Source of the DNA: UBA7960 sp964348755
Lineage (GTDB): Bacteria; Bacteroidota; Bacteroidia; Bacteroidales; UBA7960
NCBI GenBank assembly: GCA_964348755.1
Contig: CAYGDW010000009.1
Location: 1 to 64,000 of the forward strand
Direction of reading: 5' to 3'
Length of the DNA: 64,000 nt
The stretch's first letter is position 1; each line of letters opens with the position of its first letter. The notes below the pieces were generated by a model. The model had not been told where the DNA came from. It saw nothing but the letters and a program-made list of their open reading frames with translations, and made no database searches. This document shows positions 45,488 through 53,506 of the stretch, in pieces. The position numbers and the translations under genes were made by a program.

Positions 45488-46657
45488 TTATCCTTTTATT
45501 ACCGCAAGGGGTTTGAGTTCTACCATGATGTCCACAAGGTCGTTCTGGTTTTTCATTACCATAGCAATATCTTTATAGGCGCCAGAGGCTTCTTCGAGGT
45601 CGCCTTCACGGCGAATGGCATGCAGAATGCCCTTTTTCTCAAGTTTTTCAATTTCCTTTTTAAGGTCGAGAGAGCGAATGGCTTCTTTGCGGCCCATTTT
45701 GCGACCGGCACCATGCGAGCAACTCTCAAAGCTTTCGGGGTTTCCTTTTCCTTTTACAATATAGCTGTTAGCCCCCTGGCTGCCAGGTATAATGCCGGTG
45801 GTATCAATGCCCGCTCTGGTAGCTCCTTTTCGGTGAACAATAACCTGGTGCCCGAAATGCTTTTCGGCCGAGGCATAATTGTGGGCAATATTAATTACTG
45901 GAGCAACCCTAAATGCTCCCTTAAAATGCTTTTCAAACACCGAAAGGATATTGTCAATAATAAGGCGGCGATTGGCAAAGGCAAAATCGACGCAGTAATT
46001 CATTTCGGCCAGGTATTGCCGCCCCTGGCTACTGTCAATTGGAAGCCAGGCAAGCTGGGCCGATTTGGGCACCGTGCTCTTCCACTCCTCATTTAGCTTT
46101 ATTGCCAATTGATTGTAATAATCAGCCACTTGCTTGCCAATATTGCGGCTGCCCGAATGCACCATAATCCAGATTTGCCCATCAGACCCTTTTTGTACTT
46201 CAATAAAATGATTCCCCCCGCCCAAGGTGCCTATCTGGTAGGTGGCACTATCGTACTCGCAGTTTACTACAGGCAAATTTGCCAGGCCTTTTCGTTGGGG
46301 CATTCGCTGTTCATCCTGCTTTTTGCAATGATGCTTAAAACCCAATGGCACCAGTTGCCTTATATCAACCATAATGTTTTTCAGGGTGTTCTGGTCAATT
46401 TCACTTAGCGAGGTTTGCACCGCACACATGCCGCAGCCAATATCTACCCCAACGGCATTCGGAATAATAACATCTTTGGTGGCCAGTACCCCCCCAATGG
46501 GCATTCCGAAGCCCTGGTGGCAATCGGGCATTAGTGCAATATGCCTGAATGCAAATGGCAGCCTGGCCAGGTTGCGGGCCTGCTCAAGAGCACCCGGCTC
46601 AACCTTGTCGAGCCAAAGTTTGATAGGTAAAGGTTCGTCGGTTATCTGGCTTATCAT
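45488..46657 (-). CDS. rtcB: RNA-splicing ligase RtcB
   Basis: The 389-residue ligase joins RNA ends bearing 2',3'-cyclic phosphate or 3'-phosphate to 5'-hydroxyl ends, using GTP and Mn2+. The metal-binding Cys is in GVDIGCGMCAV, metal or substrate His residues lie in GGGNHFIEV, MVHSGSRNIG and NIAHNYA, and the guanylated His is in CSHGAGRKMGR. It is somewhat shorter than the E. coli protein (408) but complete. No rtcA or rtcR is nearby. In bacteria it is linked to RNA repair; its use here is unknown. Confidence 0.93.
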   Translation of the reverse strand: MISQITDEPLPIKLWLDKVEPGALEQARNLARLPFAFRHIALMPDCHQGFGMPIGGVLATKDVIIPNAVGVDIGCGMCAVQTSLSEIDQNTLKNIMVDIRQLVPLGFKHHCKKQDEQRMPQRKGLANLPVVNCEYDSATYQIGTLGGGNHFIEVQKGSDGQIWIMVHSGSRNIGKQVADYYNQLAIKLNEEWKSTVPKSAQLAWLPIDSSQGRQYLAEMNYCVDFAFANRRLIIDNILSVFEKHFKGAFRVAPVINIAHNYASAEKHFGHQVIVHRKGATRAGIDTTGIIPGSQGANSYIVKGKGNPESFESCSHGAGRKMGRKEAIRSLDLKKEIEKLEKKGILHAIRREGDLEEASGAYKDIAMVMKNQNDLVDIMVELKPLAVIKG

Positions 46658-46757
46658 TTTTTAAAAATTGAACCATGAAGTTAGGCATTTTTCGGAAATT
46701 TTACCATAAATAGCTTCAATTGCCTTACAATACACAATTTTCAAAGCCCAATATTCT

Positions 46758-46765
46758 TACCTTTG
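46758..46765 (+). promoter_or_regulatory. -7 element TACCTTTG (ychF-like gene)
   Basis: It matches TAnnTTTG and is followed by GCACC, with 24 bases to the ATG at 46790. Confidence 0.6.
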
Positions 46766-46789
46766 CACCAGAAAAAAGAAAACTGAATT

Positions 46790-47875
46790 ATGGCATTAAA
46801 CTGTGGCATGGTAGGCCTTACCGGTAGTGGTAAAACTACACTTTTCAATTCATTATCAAAAGGCCGTATGGCCGATACCGATGTAGCCGGTAAACCCAAT
46901 ATTGGGCAAATTGAAGTGCCCGACCCGAGGTTGGATGCCATTGCGGCCATTGTTAAACCTGTAAAGGTGGTGCGCACCAACGTGGAGATTATCGATATTC
47001 CGGGCTTAACTAAGGGTGGGGCCACGCAAAAAGGGGCCGGCCAGTTTCTGGCCGAGATAAGGCAAACTGACACCATTATACATGTGCTGCGATGCTTTGA
47101 TAATGAGCTTGTGCCTCATATCGAGGGTTCGGTAAACCCCCTGCGCGACAAGGAGACCATAGACCTTGAGCTGATAGCCAAAGACTTAGAAACCCTTGAA
47201 AAGAAAATTCAACGCGTGGAAAAGCTTGTGAGGATTGGCGACAAGGATGCAAAAAAAATGCTTGATGTGTTAAAAAGCCTTCAGGAACATTTCGAAAATG
47301 GCGAGCCGGCAAGGAGCTACCAGGTTGAGGATGGCGACATAGCTTATTTGGATGATTGTTTCTTTTTGACCATAAAGCCGGTGATATATGTGTGCAACGT
47401 GGATGAAGAGTCGGCAGCCTGTGGCAATAAATACACCTCCATGCTAAAGCCTGTAATAGAAAAAGAGGGAGCCGAGATGCTGATTATTGCTGCAAAGGCC
47501 GAAGCCGAAATTGCCCAGCTCGAAACCCTGGAAGACCGCCTTGCATTTCTTCAGGATTTAGGACTTAACGAACCAGGGGTTAATAAATTGGTACGCGCGG
47601 CTTACCACACGCTTAAACTGCAAACATTTTTTACAGAAGGCCCAAAGGAAGTGAGAGCCTGGACAATAAAAGCCGGAACACCCGCCCCAAAGGCAGCCGG
47701 AGTTATCCATTCAGACCTCGAAAGGGGTTTTATTAGGGCAGAAGTAAAGCGTTGGGAAGATTTTGTTGAACTGGGATCGGAACACGCATGCAAGCAGGCC
47801 GGAAAGTTTCATATTGAAGGCAAAACGTATATTGTAAAAGACGGCGACATATTTCACGTGCGTTTCAACGTGTAA
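46790..47875 (+). CDS. Divergent YchF/Obg-family GTPase
   Basis: The 361-residue P-loop NTPase has the YchF layout: an N-terminal G domain, a coiled-coil insert (about 120-165), the ATP-favouring G4 variant NVDEE, and a C-terminal TGS/DUF933 domain (from about 280, TFFTEGPKEVRAWTI). It differs from standard YchF in two places: Walker A is GLTGSGKTT instead of GLPNVGKST, and the switch I segment (usually NFPFCTIEPN) is replaced by ADTDVAGKPN. It is therefore probably a paralogue rather than the housekeeping YchF, for which no other copy is visible here. YchF binds ribosomes and affects stress responses. A terminator follows. Confidence 0.85.
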   Translation: MALNCGMVGLTGSGKTTLFNSLSKGRMADTDVAGKPNIGQIEVPDPRLDAIAAIVKPVKVVRTNVEIIDIPGLTKGGATQKGAGQFLAEIRQTDTIIHVLRCFDNELVPHIEGSVNPLRDKETIDLELIAKDLETLEKKIQRVEKLVRIGDKDAKKMLDVLKSLQEHFENGEPARSYQVEDGDIAYLDDCFFLTIKPVIYVCNVDEESAACGNKYTSMLKPVIEKEGAEMLIIAAKAEAEIAQLETLEDRLAFLQDLGLNEPGVNKLVRAAYHTLKLQTFFTEGPKEVRAWTIKAGTPAPKAAGVIHSDLERGFIRAEVKRWEDFVELGSEHACKQAGKFHIEGKTYIVKDGDIFHVRFNV

Positions 47876-47890
47876 ATAGGGTTAAGAGTT

Positions 47891-47925
47891 TTAAAGGTGA
47901 TAAACGGCAAGTTTATCACCTTTAA
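47891..47925. terminator. Perfect 15-bp AT-rich hairpin
   Basis: Arms 47891-47905 and 47911-47925 are perfect complements around GGCAA, followed by ATATTCTTTATT. It lies 15 bp after the ychF-like stop and probably terminates it. Confidence 0.78.
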
Positions 47926-47959
47926 ATATTCTTTATTACTACTGGCCGACAAAAATTAC

Positions 47960-48097
47960 GAGATTTCTCGCTCCGCTCGAAATGACAGGGCTTTCAACGG
48001 GTTTGGCAATTTGGGGGGTAGGTGGTGGCAAAGCCGCCACCTACCCCCCTTAACAAAAAGCTAACTGACTGTCATTCCGAACGTAGTGAGGAATCTC
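47960..48097. repeat. Nested palindromic intergenic repeat, copy 2
   Basis: Outer arms of 29 bases (47960-47988 and 48069-48097) are inverted copies with about five mismatches. An inner hairpin (48013-48029 with 48034-48050, one mismatch, loop AAAG) is G/C-rich and lies at the centre. The whole could fold into a long cruciform. It lies in the 286-bp gap after the ychF-like gene and is related to 6356-6474. It is too short to encode a transposase. Confidence 0.75.
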
Positions 48098-48162
48098 ATG
48101 CATAAAACACTACCCTTTTTTACTTAATCGGACAACAGTGATTCTTTATATCTCCTTAAGGG

Positions 48163-48546
48163 TCAGGCTTCGAAGAAGTCCTGAAGGGCATCGAGATAAA
48201 ATTCCTTCCAACCCAAAAGCATATTTTGGTATGCGTCATCGGGTATTCCGGTATGCTCTACAAGTATCTGTGTGCCCCCTTTTTCAGGAAAAAGCTTGAT
48301 GGTTACTACCGATTCTTCAACTTCACCTTCAAAATACCACTGCTGCTTAAGCATTACTCCGGGTTCAAACTCCAGGTTGTGGCCGGTAATTTCGCCATTG
48401 AGCATGCTAAACTCCGATCCGGGTGTTTCGCTCATTACAGCAGGTTCGTTGGTCCAAAGCTCTATGGTAAAAGGGTTGGTAAGCGCCCGATAAATCTCTT
48501 CGGGGGTAGAGTTTATTTTGCGGTAAAGTTTTATGCTTTTAGCCAT
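48163..48546 (-). CDS. SRPBCC / AHSA1-type START-like protein
   Basis: The 127-residue protein is one AHSA1-like START-fold domain: KLYRKINSTPEEIYRALTNP at the N-terminus, the mid segment QQWYFEGEVEESVVTIKLF and the C-terminal helix GWKEFYLDALQDFF. Such proteins bind hydrophobic ligands or act as co-chaperones; no partner such as HtpG is adjacent. The start is 2 bp after the glgB stop, so the two are co-transcribed and possibly translationally coupled. The function is not predictable. Confidence 0.8.
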   Translation of the reverse strand: MAKSIKLYRKINSTPEEIYRALTNPFTIELWTNEPAVMSETPGSEFSMLNGEITGHNLEFEPGVMLKQQWYFEGEVEESVVTIKLFPEKGGTQILVEHTGIPDDAYQNMLLGWKEFYLDALQDFFEA

Positions 48547-48548
48547 GA

Positions 48549-50537
48549 TTAATTTTTCTTTTTCAAAACAAATGCTGAAAGGGCCGGCAAATATAAATAC
48601 AATGAGGTGTTTTTTGCATCCGCTTTCGCAGAATATACAATGTTTTCATCTATTCGGTCAAAGCCTCCGAACAGGCTGTTATCGGTATTTAGTTGCACCG
48701 AATATTCGCCAGCGGGCAATTCAATGCCATAACCGGTATATGAATCGAAGGGGCTGAAATTAAACACGAAAATAAGGTCGTTGCGCCCTATAACCAGCAC
48801 CTGGTCGTCAATATTTTCCTTTATACGGGTTATAACCGGGAAGCCCAAGAGATGTTCGCTTCGTACCAGTGCAACCATTTTTCGGTCAAATTCATTCAAA
48901 AACCTGTATTTGAGGCTTGGATCTTTTGCAAGGCTCCATTGCCGGCGTGCATAATGGTACGACCAGTTGTTGTGCCTTCCCGGGAAATCGATCCACTCGG
49001 GATGCCCAAACTCATTACCCATGAAATTAAGGTAGCCATTGCCTGCCGTAGCAATTGTAATGAGTCTTATCATTTTGTGCAGAGCCAACCCATTATCAAT
49101 GGTTAAGCTTTGCAGATCATTGCGCATATTGTAATACATGTCCTGGTCAACAAGCCAGAAGATAATTGTTTTGTCGCCCACCAAAGCCTGGTCGTGCGAT
49201 TCGGCATAATGCACCGTTTGCTCGTCGGTGCGCTTGCTTGTCAGTTGGTTAAACATTTCGCCCACGTTCCAGAACTGAACCTGCCGCTCCTTAATAGTGC
49301 GAATCCAATAATCGGGCACTCCCATGGCCAGCCGGTAATCAAATCCAAAACCTCCCTTTTGCTGCGGGGTGGCCATGCCTGGCATGCCGCTCATTTCTTC
49401 GGCAATGCATACCGAATCCGGTTTCAGTTCCTTTATCAGCTTGTTCGCCAGAAATAGGTAGGTTATAGCATCTTCGTCCTGGTTATTGTCGAAATACATA
49501 TCGTAGCTGGTAAATGCCCTTCCGAGACCACGGTCATGGTAAAGCATGCTGGTAATGCCATCAAACCGGAAACCGTCAAAACCATACTCCTCTATCCAGA
49601 ATTTACAATTTGATAATAGAAAGTGTAAAACGCTGTTCTTACCGTAGTCAAAACACCGGCTGTCCCAGGCAGGATGATTGCCCCTTGGGCCATCGTGAAA
49701 GAACTGGTACAGGGTACCATCGTATCGGCTTATACCTTCAATTTCGTTTTTTACTGCATGCGAGTGTACCAGGTCCATAATTACCCTTATGCCCCTCGAA
49801 TGGGCATCGTCAACAAGGGCTTTCAGTTCATCGGGTGTTCCAAACCGGCTTGAGGCAGCAAAAAAACTACTGACATGGTACCCAAACGAGCCATAAAACG
49901 GATGCTCCTGCACGGCCATCATTTGAATGGTGTTATAGCCGGCGGCTTCGATATACGGGAGCACATTTACACGAAACTCTTCCCATGTTCCTACCTTGTA
50001 ATCCTGGGTGGCCATGCCCGGATGGGCTTCGTAAATAAGTGGGAAATAGTCATTTTTGGGCTTGATTTTGTGTTTGAATTGGTATGGTAGTGGGGGGTTC
50101 CAAACCTGGGCACACCAAATCCGGGTGTCGGGGTCTTGTACCACACGCCTTGCCCAGGCCGGAATGCGATCGCCCGAACCGCCCTCCCAAAAAACGAAAA
50201 GCTTATAAAAGTCAAGGTGCTTCAAAATATTTTCGGATAAATGAAGTTCCCAATTACCAAAACCTATGGAGCGAAACTTAAAATCATCGTCGGGGCGCCA
50301 GCCCGAAAAATTGCCCACCAGGAAAATACTAGTAGCATTAGGCGCCCACTCGCGAAGAACCCAACCCGTTGTTGTGCGATGCAAACCAAAATAATGATGC
50401 CCGTTGGCAAAATCAGTCAATCGGCCTCCACCGGTAAGTTCATGCTCCTTTGAATATGCCCGGCCAAGCCGCTCGCCAATCTTAAACCTGTATGGCTCAA
50501 GCCAGGGATCGTGCTTTACAAATTCCGGAATAAGCAT
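48549..50537 (-). CDS. glgB: 1,4-alpha-glucan branching enzyme
   Basis: The protein (662 residues from ATG 50537) is a GH13 branching enzyme, with an N-terminal CBM48 (about 55-160, TTGWVLREWAPNATSIFLVG), a TIM barrel, and a C-terminal beta domain. The nucleophile Asp lies in GFRFDGITSM, the acid Glu in CIAEEMSG, and the third Asp in ESHDQALVG. It makes alpha-1,6 branches in glycogen. The open frame extends 17 codons upstream, but the family starts with LIPEFVKHDPWLEPY. No other glycogen gene is adjacent; the AHSA1-type gene follows at 2 bp. Confidence 0.93.
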   Translation of the reverse strand: MLIPEFVKHDPWLEPYRFKIGERLGRAYSKEHELTGGGRLTDFANGHHYFGLHRTTTGWVLREWAPNATSIFLVGNFSGWRPDDDFKFRSIGFGNWELHLSENILKHLDFYKLFVFWEGGSGDRIPAWARRVVQDPDTRIWCAQVWNPPLPYQFKHKIKPKNDYFPLIYEAHPGMATQDYKVGTWEEFRVNVLPYIEAAGYNTIQMMAVQEHPFYGSFGYHVSSFFAASSRFGTPDELKALVDDAHSRGIRVIMDLVHSHAVKNEIEGISRYDGTLYQFFHDGPRGNHPAWDSRCFDYGKNSVLHFLLSNCKFWIEEYGFDGFRFDGITSMLYHDRGLGRAFTSYDMYFDNNQDEDAITYLFLANKLIKELKPDSVCIAEEMSGMPGMATPQQKGGFGFDYRLAMGVPDYWIRTIKERQVQFWNVGEMFNQLTSKRTDEQTVHYAESHDQALVGDKTIIFWLVDQDMYYNMRNDLQSLTIDNGLALHKMIRLITIATAGNGYLNFMGNEFGHPEWIDFPGRHNNWSYHYARRQWSLAKDPSLKYRFLNEFDRKMVALVRSEHLLGFPVITRIKENIDDQVLVIGRNDLIFVFNFSPFDSYTGYGIELPAGEYSVQLNTDNSLFGGFDRIDENIVYSAKADAKNTSLYLYLPALSAFVLKKKN

Positions 50538-50695
50538 GGCAAGATGGTTTGTAAATGGTAATTTTACTGCGGAAAAAACATTATTCAAACATAAACTTTT
50601 TTATTCAAACCATATCAAATTTTTTGGAAGGTTTTTCGCCGAAAGGCAAAATAAAAAGGGCATAAAACAGAGCCTCACCGACCCGCAAAAATAAA

Positions 50696-50703
50696 TACCT
50701 TTG
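50696..50703 (+). promoter_or_regulatory. -7 element TACCTTTG (feoB operon)
   Basis: It matches TAnnTTTG and is followed by GCAC, with 44 bases to the ATG at 50748. No Fur box could be recognised by eye. Confidence 0.6.
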
Positions 50704-50747
50704 CACAATGTTAATTCAATCTAAATAAACATAACACTACTTTTTTC

Positions 50748-53270
50748 ATGAACCTGAGTGACCTGAAAAACGGAGAACGCGCCATAATTGTCAAGGTGAA
50801 AGGCAGGGGGGCTTTTCGCAAAAGGATCATAGAAATGGGTTTTGTTGTGGGCAAGGCTGTTGAGGTAGTGAAGAAAGCCCCTCTTCGCGACCCCATAGAA
50901 TATAACATTATGGGATACAATATTTCGCTGCGAACCAGCGAAGCCCAATTAATTGAGGTTGTAAGGGAAGAGGACTTTTTGACTAACAGGGAAAAACCTT
51001 TTGATGGCACCATAACCAGGTCCAGGCAAAATGTAAGCAAACGGCAGGGGAAAACCATAAATATTGCCCTGGTGGGCAATCCAAACAGCGGCAAGACCAC
51101 GTTTTTCAATTATGCTTCGGGCAGCCGCGAAAAAGTAGGCAATTACAGCGGGGTAACTGTCGATGCAAAACAGGCGCAGTTGCGCCAAAGAGGTTACCTG
51201 TTTAATATTACCGACTTGCCTGGTACCTATTCAATTAGCGCCTATTCGCCCGAAGAAATATTTGTGAGGGATTTTATAACCGAAAAGATTCCTGACGTGG
51301 TTATCAACATTGTTGATGCCTCAAACCTTGAGCGCAATCTTTATTTAACCACCCAGCTTATTGATATGGATATAAGGGTGGTAATGGTGCTCAATATGTT
51401 TGATGAACTTCAGGCCAAAGGCGATTCGCTTGATTATGAGTTGCTTGGCCAGATGATTGGCATTCCGGTTGTGCCAGCCGTAAGCTCCAGGGGCAAGGGA
51501 ATTAAAGAGACATTCGAAAAAGTTATAGAGGTATTTGAAGACCGCAACCCGGTAGTAAGGCATATACATATAAACTATGGGAGCATTCTTGAGCGATCGC
51601 TCAAAGTTATTCAGGACCTGATAAATGCACCTGGCAACCAGCATCTTACCGACCGTATTTCTTCGCGATTTTTGGCAATTAAACTATTGGAGAACGACAA
51701 GGAAGCGGTAAAAAAGGTGATGCAAAACTGCCATAACCACGAGGAAATTCTTTATAATACAGGCCAGGAGGTTGCCCGCCTCGAAAAAGAATACGGAGAG
51801 CATCCTGAAACTGCTGTAACAGATTTGAAATATGGTTTTATTGCTGGCGCCCTGAAAGAAACCATGAAAAGCAGCAATAATACCGACCGCCAGGCCAGCC
51901 AGGTTATCGACACGCTGATTACCCACAAAGTATTTGGCTTTCCCATTTTTTTGTTTTTTATGTGGCTAATGTTTTCGGCCACATTCTGGCTGGGCAGTTT
52001 TCCTATGGAATGGATAGAATCGGGTGTGGGGGTTCTTTCGCAATTGCTCGAAAACCAAATGAACCCTGGTCCGCTCAAAGACCTTCTCATCAATGGTATC
52101 ATAAGCGGGGTTGGCGGAGTGTTGGTATTTCTTCCCAATATTATGCTTTTGTTTTTTTTCATAAGCCTGATGGAAGACACGGGGTATATGTCGCGAGCCG
52201 TTTTTATAATGGATAAGCTCATGCACAAGATTGGACTACACGGCAAATCTTTCATTCCACTGCTAATGGGTTTTGGCTGCAATGTGCCTGCCATTCTGGC
52301 CACACGCACCCTTGCCAACCGCAACGACCGCCTGCTTACCATGCTAATCAACCCTTTTATGTCGTGCAGTGCCCGGCTGCCCATATATGTTTTGCTTATT
52401 GGCGCGTTTTTTCCCGAAAACCAGGGCAGCATGCTGTTTTTAATTTACCTTATCGGGATGCTTATGGCAGTTGGTGTGGCCATTTTGCTCAAAAAGACCT
52501 TATTCCGTGCTCAGGAGGTACCATTTGTTATGGAGCTTCCACCCTACCGAATGCCCACCATGCGTGCAGCCACAACGCACATGTGGGGCAGGGCGGTGCA
52601 TTACCTGCGAAAAATTAGTGGTGTGATTCTGGTGGCTTCCATTATAATTTGGGCGCTGGGATATTTTCCTTCGGGAAAAAACTTTCAGATTCAGCTACAA
52701 GAGATTGAAAAAAACCTGTTAGCCCAATATCAGGAAAAAATTGCAGGCTTGGCTGCCACCGACAACCTTGCAATTAACAACCTCCAGCATAATATGGAGC
52801 TTAATATTAAACAGGCCCAAGCTGGAGCATACACCCAAAGGCTCGAAAACAGCTATATAGGCCGCATAGGGCAGTTTATTCAGCCGGTAATGGCCCCATT
52901 GGGGTTCGACTGGAAAATGACCATAAGCATTATTTCGGGCGTGGCAGCAAAAGAAATTGTGGTGAGTACCCTTGGCGTTTTGTATCAGGTCGATGAGAGT
53001 GTTCAATCCCACAGCCAATCGCTTATCGAAAAGCTACGAACCCAAACATTTTCGGTTGGCCCCCGAAAAGGCCAAAAAGTATTCAACAAGGCGGTGGCTT
53101 TCAGTTTTATGCTTTTTGTATTGCTTTACTTCCCTTGCATTGGCGTAATTGCTGCAATAGGCAAGGAATCAGGACATTGGAAATGGGGGCTTTTTACCGT
53201 AGCTTATACCACTCTTATAGCCTGGACTGTTTCATTTGTTTTTTATCAGGCTGCAAATTTATTTAGGTAA
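50748..53270 (+). CDS. feoB: Ferrous iron transporter FeoB with fused FeoA domain
   Basis: The 840-residue protein begins with a FeoA SH3-like domain (residues 1-75, ending SEAQLIEVV). A G domain with P-loop GNPNSGKTTFFN, DLPGTYS and the G4 motif NMFDE follows, then the helical FeoB insert and about eight membrane helices with two Gate segments (for example MEDTGYMSRAVFIMDKLMH). It imports Fe2+ across the inner membrane. The FeoA-FeoB fusion is usual in Bacteroidota. The small Cys-rich partner gene follows 4 bp downstream, so the two form an operon. Confidence 0.95.
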   Translation: MNLSDLKNGERAIIVKVKGRGAFRKRIIEMGFVVGKAVEVVKKAPLRDPIEYNIMGYNISLRTSEAQLIEVVREEDFLTNREKPFDGTITRSRQNVSKRQGKTINIALVGNPNSGKTTFFNYASGSREKVGNYSGVTVDAKQAQLRQRGYLFNITDLPGTYSISAYSPEEIFVRDFITEKIPDVVINIVDASNLERNLYLTTQLIDMDIRVVMVLNMFDELQAKGDSLDYELLGQMIGIPVVPAVSSRGKGIKETFEKVIEVFEDRNPVVRHIHINYGSILERSLKVIQDLINAPGNQHLTDRISSRFLAIKLLENDKEAVKKVMQNCHNHEEILYNTGQEVARLEKEYGEHPETAVTDLKYGFIAGALKETMKSSNNTDRQASQVIDTLITHKVFGFPIFLFFMWLMFSATFWLGSFPMEWIESGVGVLSQLLENQMNPGPLKDLLINGIISGVGGVLVFLPNIMLLFFFISLMEDTGYMSRAVFIMDKLMHKIGLHGKSFIPLLMGFGCNVPAILATRTLANRNDRLLTMLINPFMSCSARLPIYVLLIGAFFPENQGSMLFLIYLIGMLMAVGVAILLKKTLFRAQEVPFVMELPPYRMPTMRAATTHMWGRAVHYLRKISGVILVASIIIWALGYFPSGKNFQIQLQEIEKNLLAQYQEKIAGLAATDNLAINNLQHNMELNIKQAQAGAYTQRLENSYIGRIGQFIQPVMAPLGFDWKMTISIISGVAAKEIVVSTLGVLYQVDESVQSHSQSLIEKLRTQTFSVGPRKGQKVFNKAVAFSFMLFVLLYFPCIGVIAAIGKESGHWKWGLFTVAYTTLIAWTVSFVFYQAANLFR

Positions 53271-53274
53271 ACCC

Positions 53275-53454
53275 ATGGCACAGTTAATTATTACAATATG
53301 TATCCTGTGTTTGGCATGTGGCTTTACTATTTTAAAACTGGTAAAAATTTTAAAACGGCCCAACAGAAAAGCGGTTGTACCTTGCTCGGACTGCAATAGC
53401 AATTGCAATTGCCAAAAGCTTACCGACCAAAAAATTATTGAAAAAGTCAAATAA
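53275..53454 (+). CDS. FeoB-associated Cys-rich membrane protein
   Basis: The 59-residue protein has one N-terminal membrane helix (MAQLIITICILCLACGFTIL) and a cytosolic Cys cluster CSDCNSNCNC. This is the pattern of the FeoB-associated Cys-rich family, found beside feoB in many bacteria and thought to take the place of FeoC. The ATG at 53275 is 4 bp after the feoB stop. The cysteines could bind iron or an iron-sulfur cluster; this is inference. Confidence 0.85.
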   Translation: MAQLIITICILCLACGFTILKLVKILKRPNRKAVVPCSDCNSNCNCQKLTDQKIIEKVK

Positions 53455-53506
53455 AGCCATCCAGTTAAGGCCTTTTTTGTTTATTTTCGGATAAACTTTT
53501 TTGATT

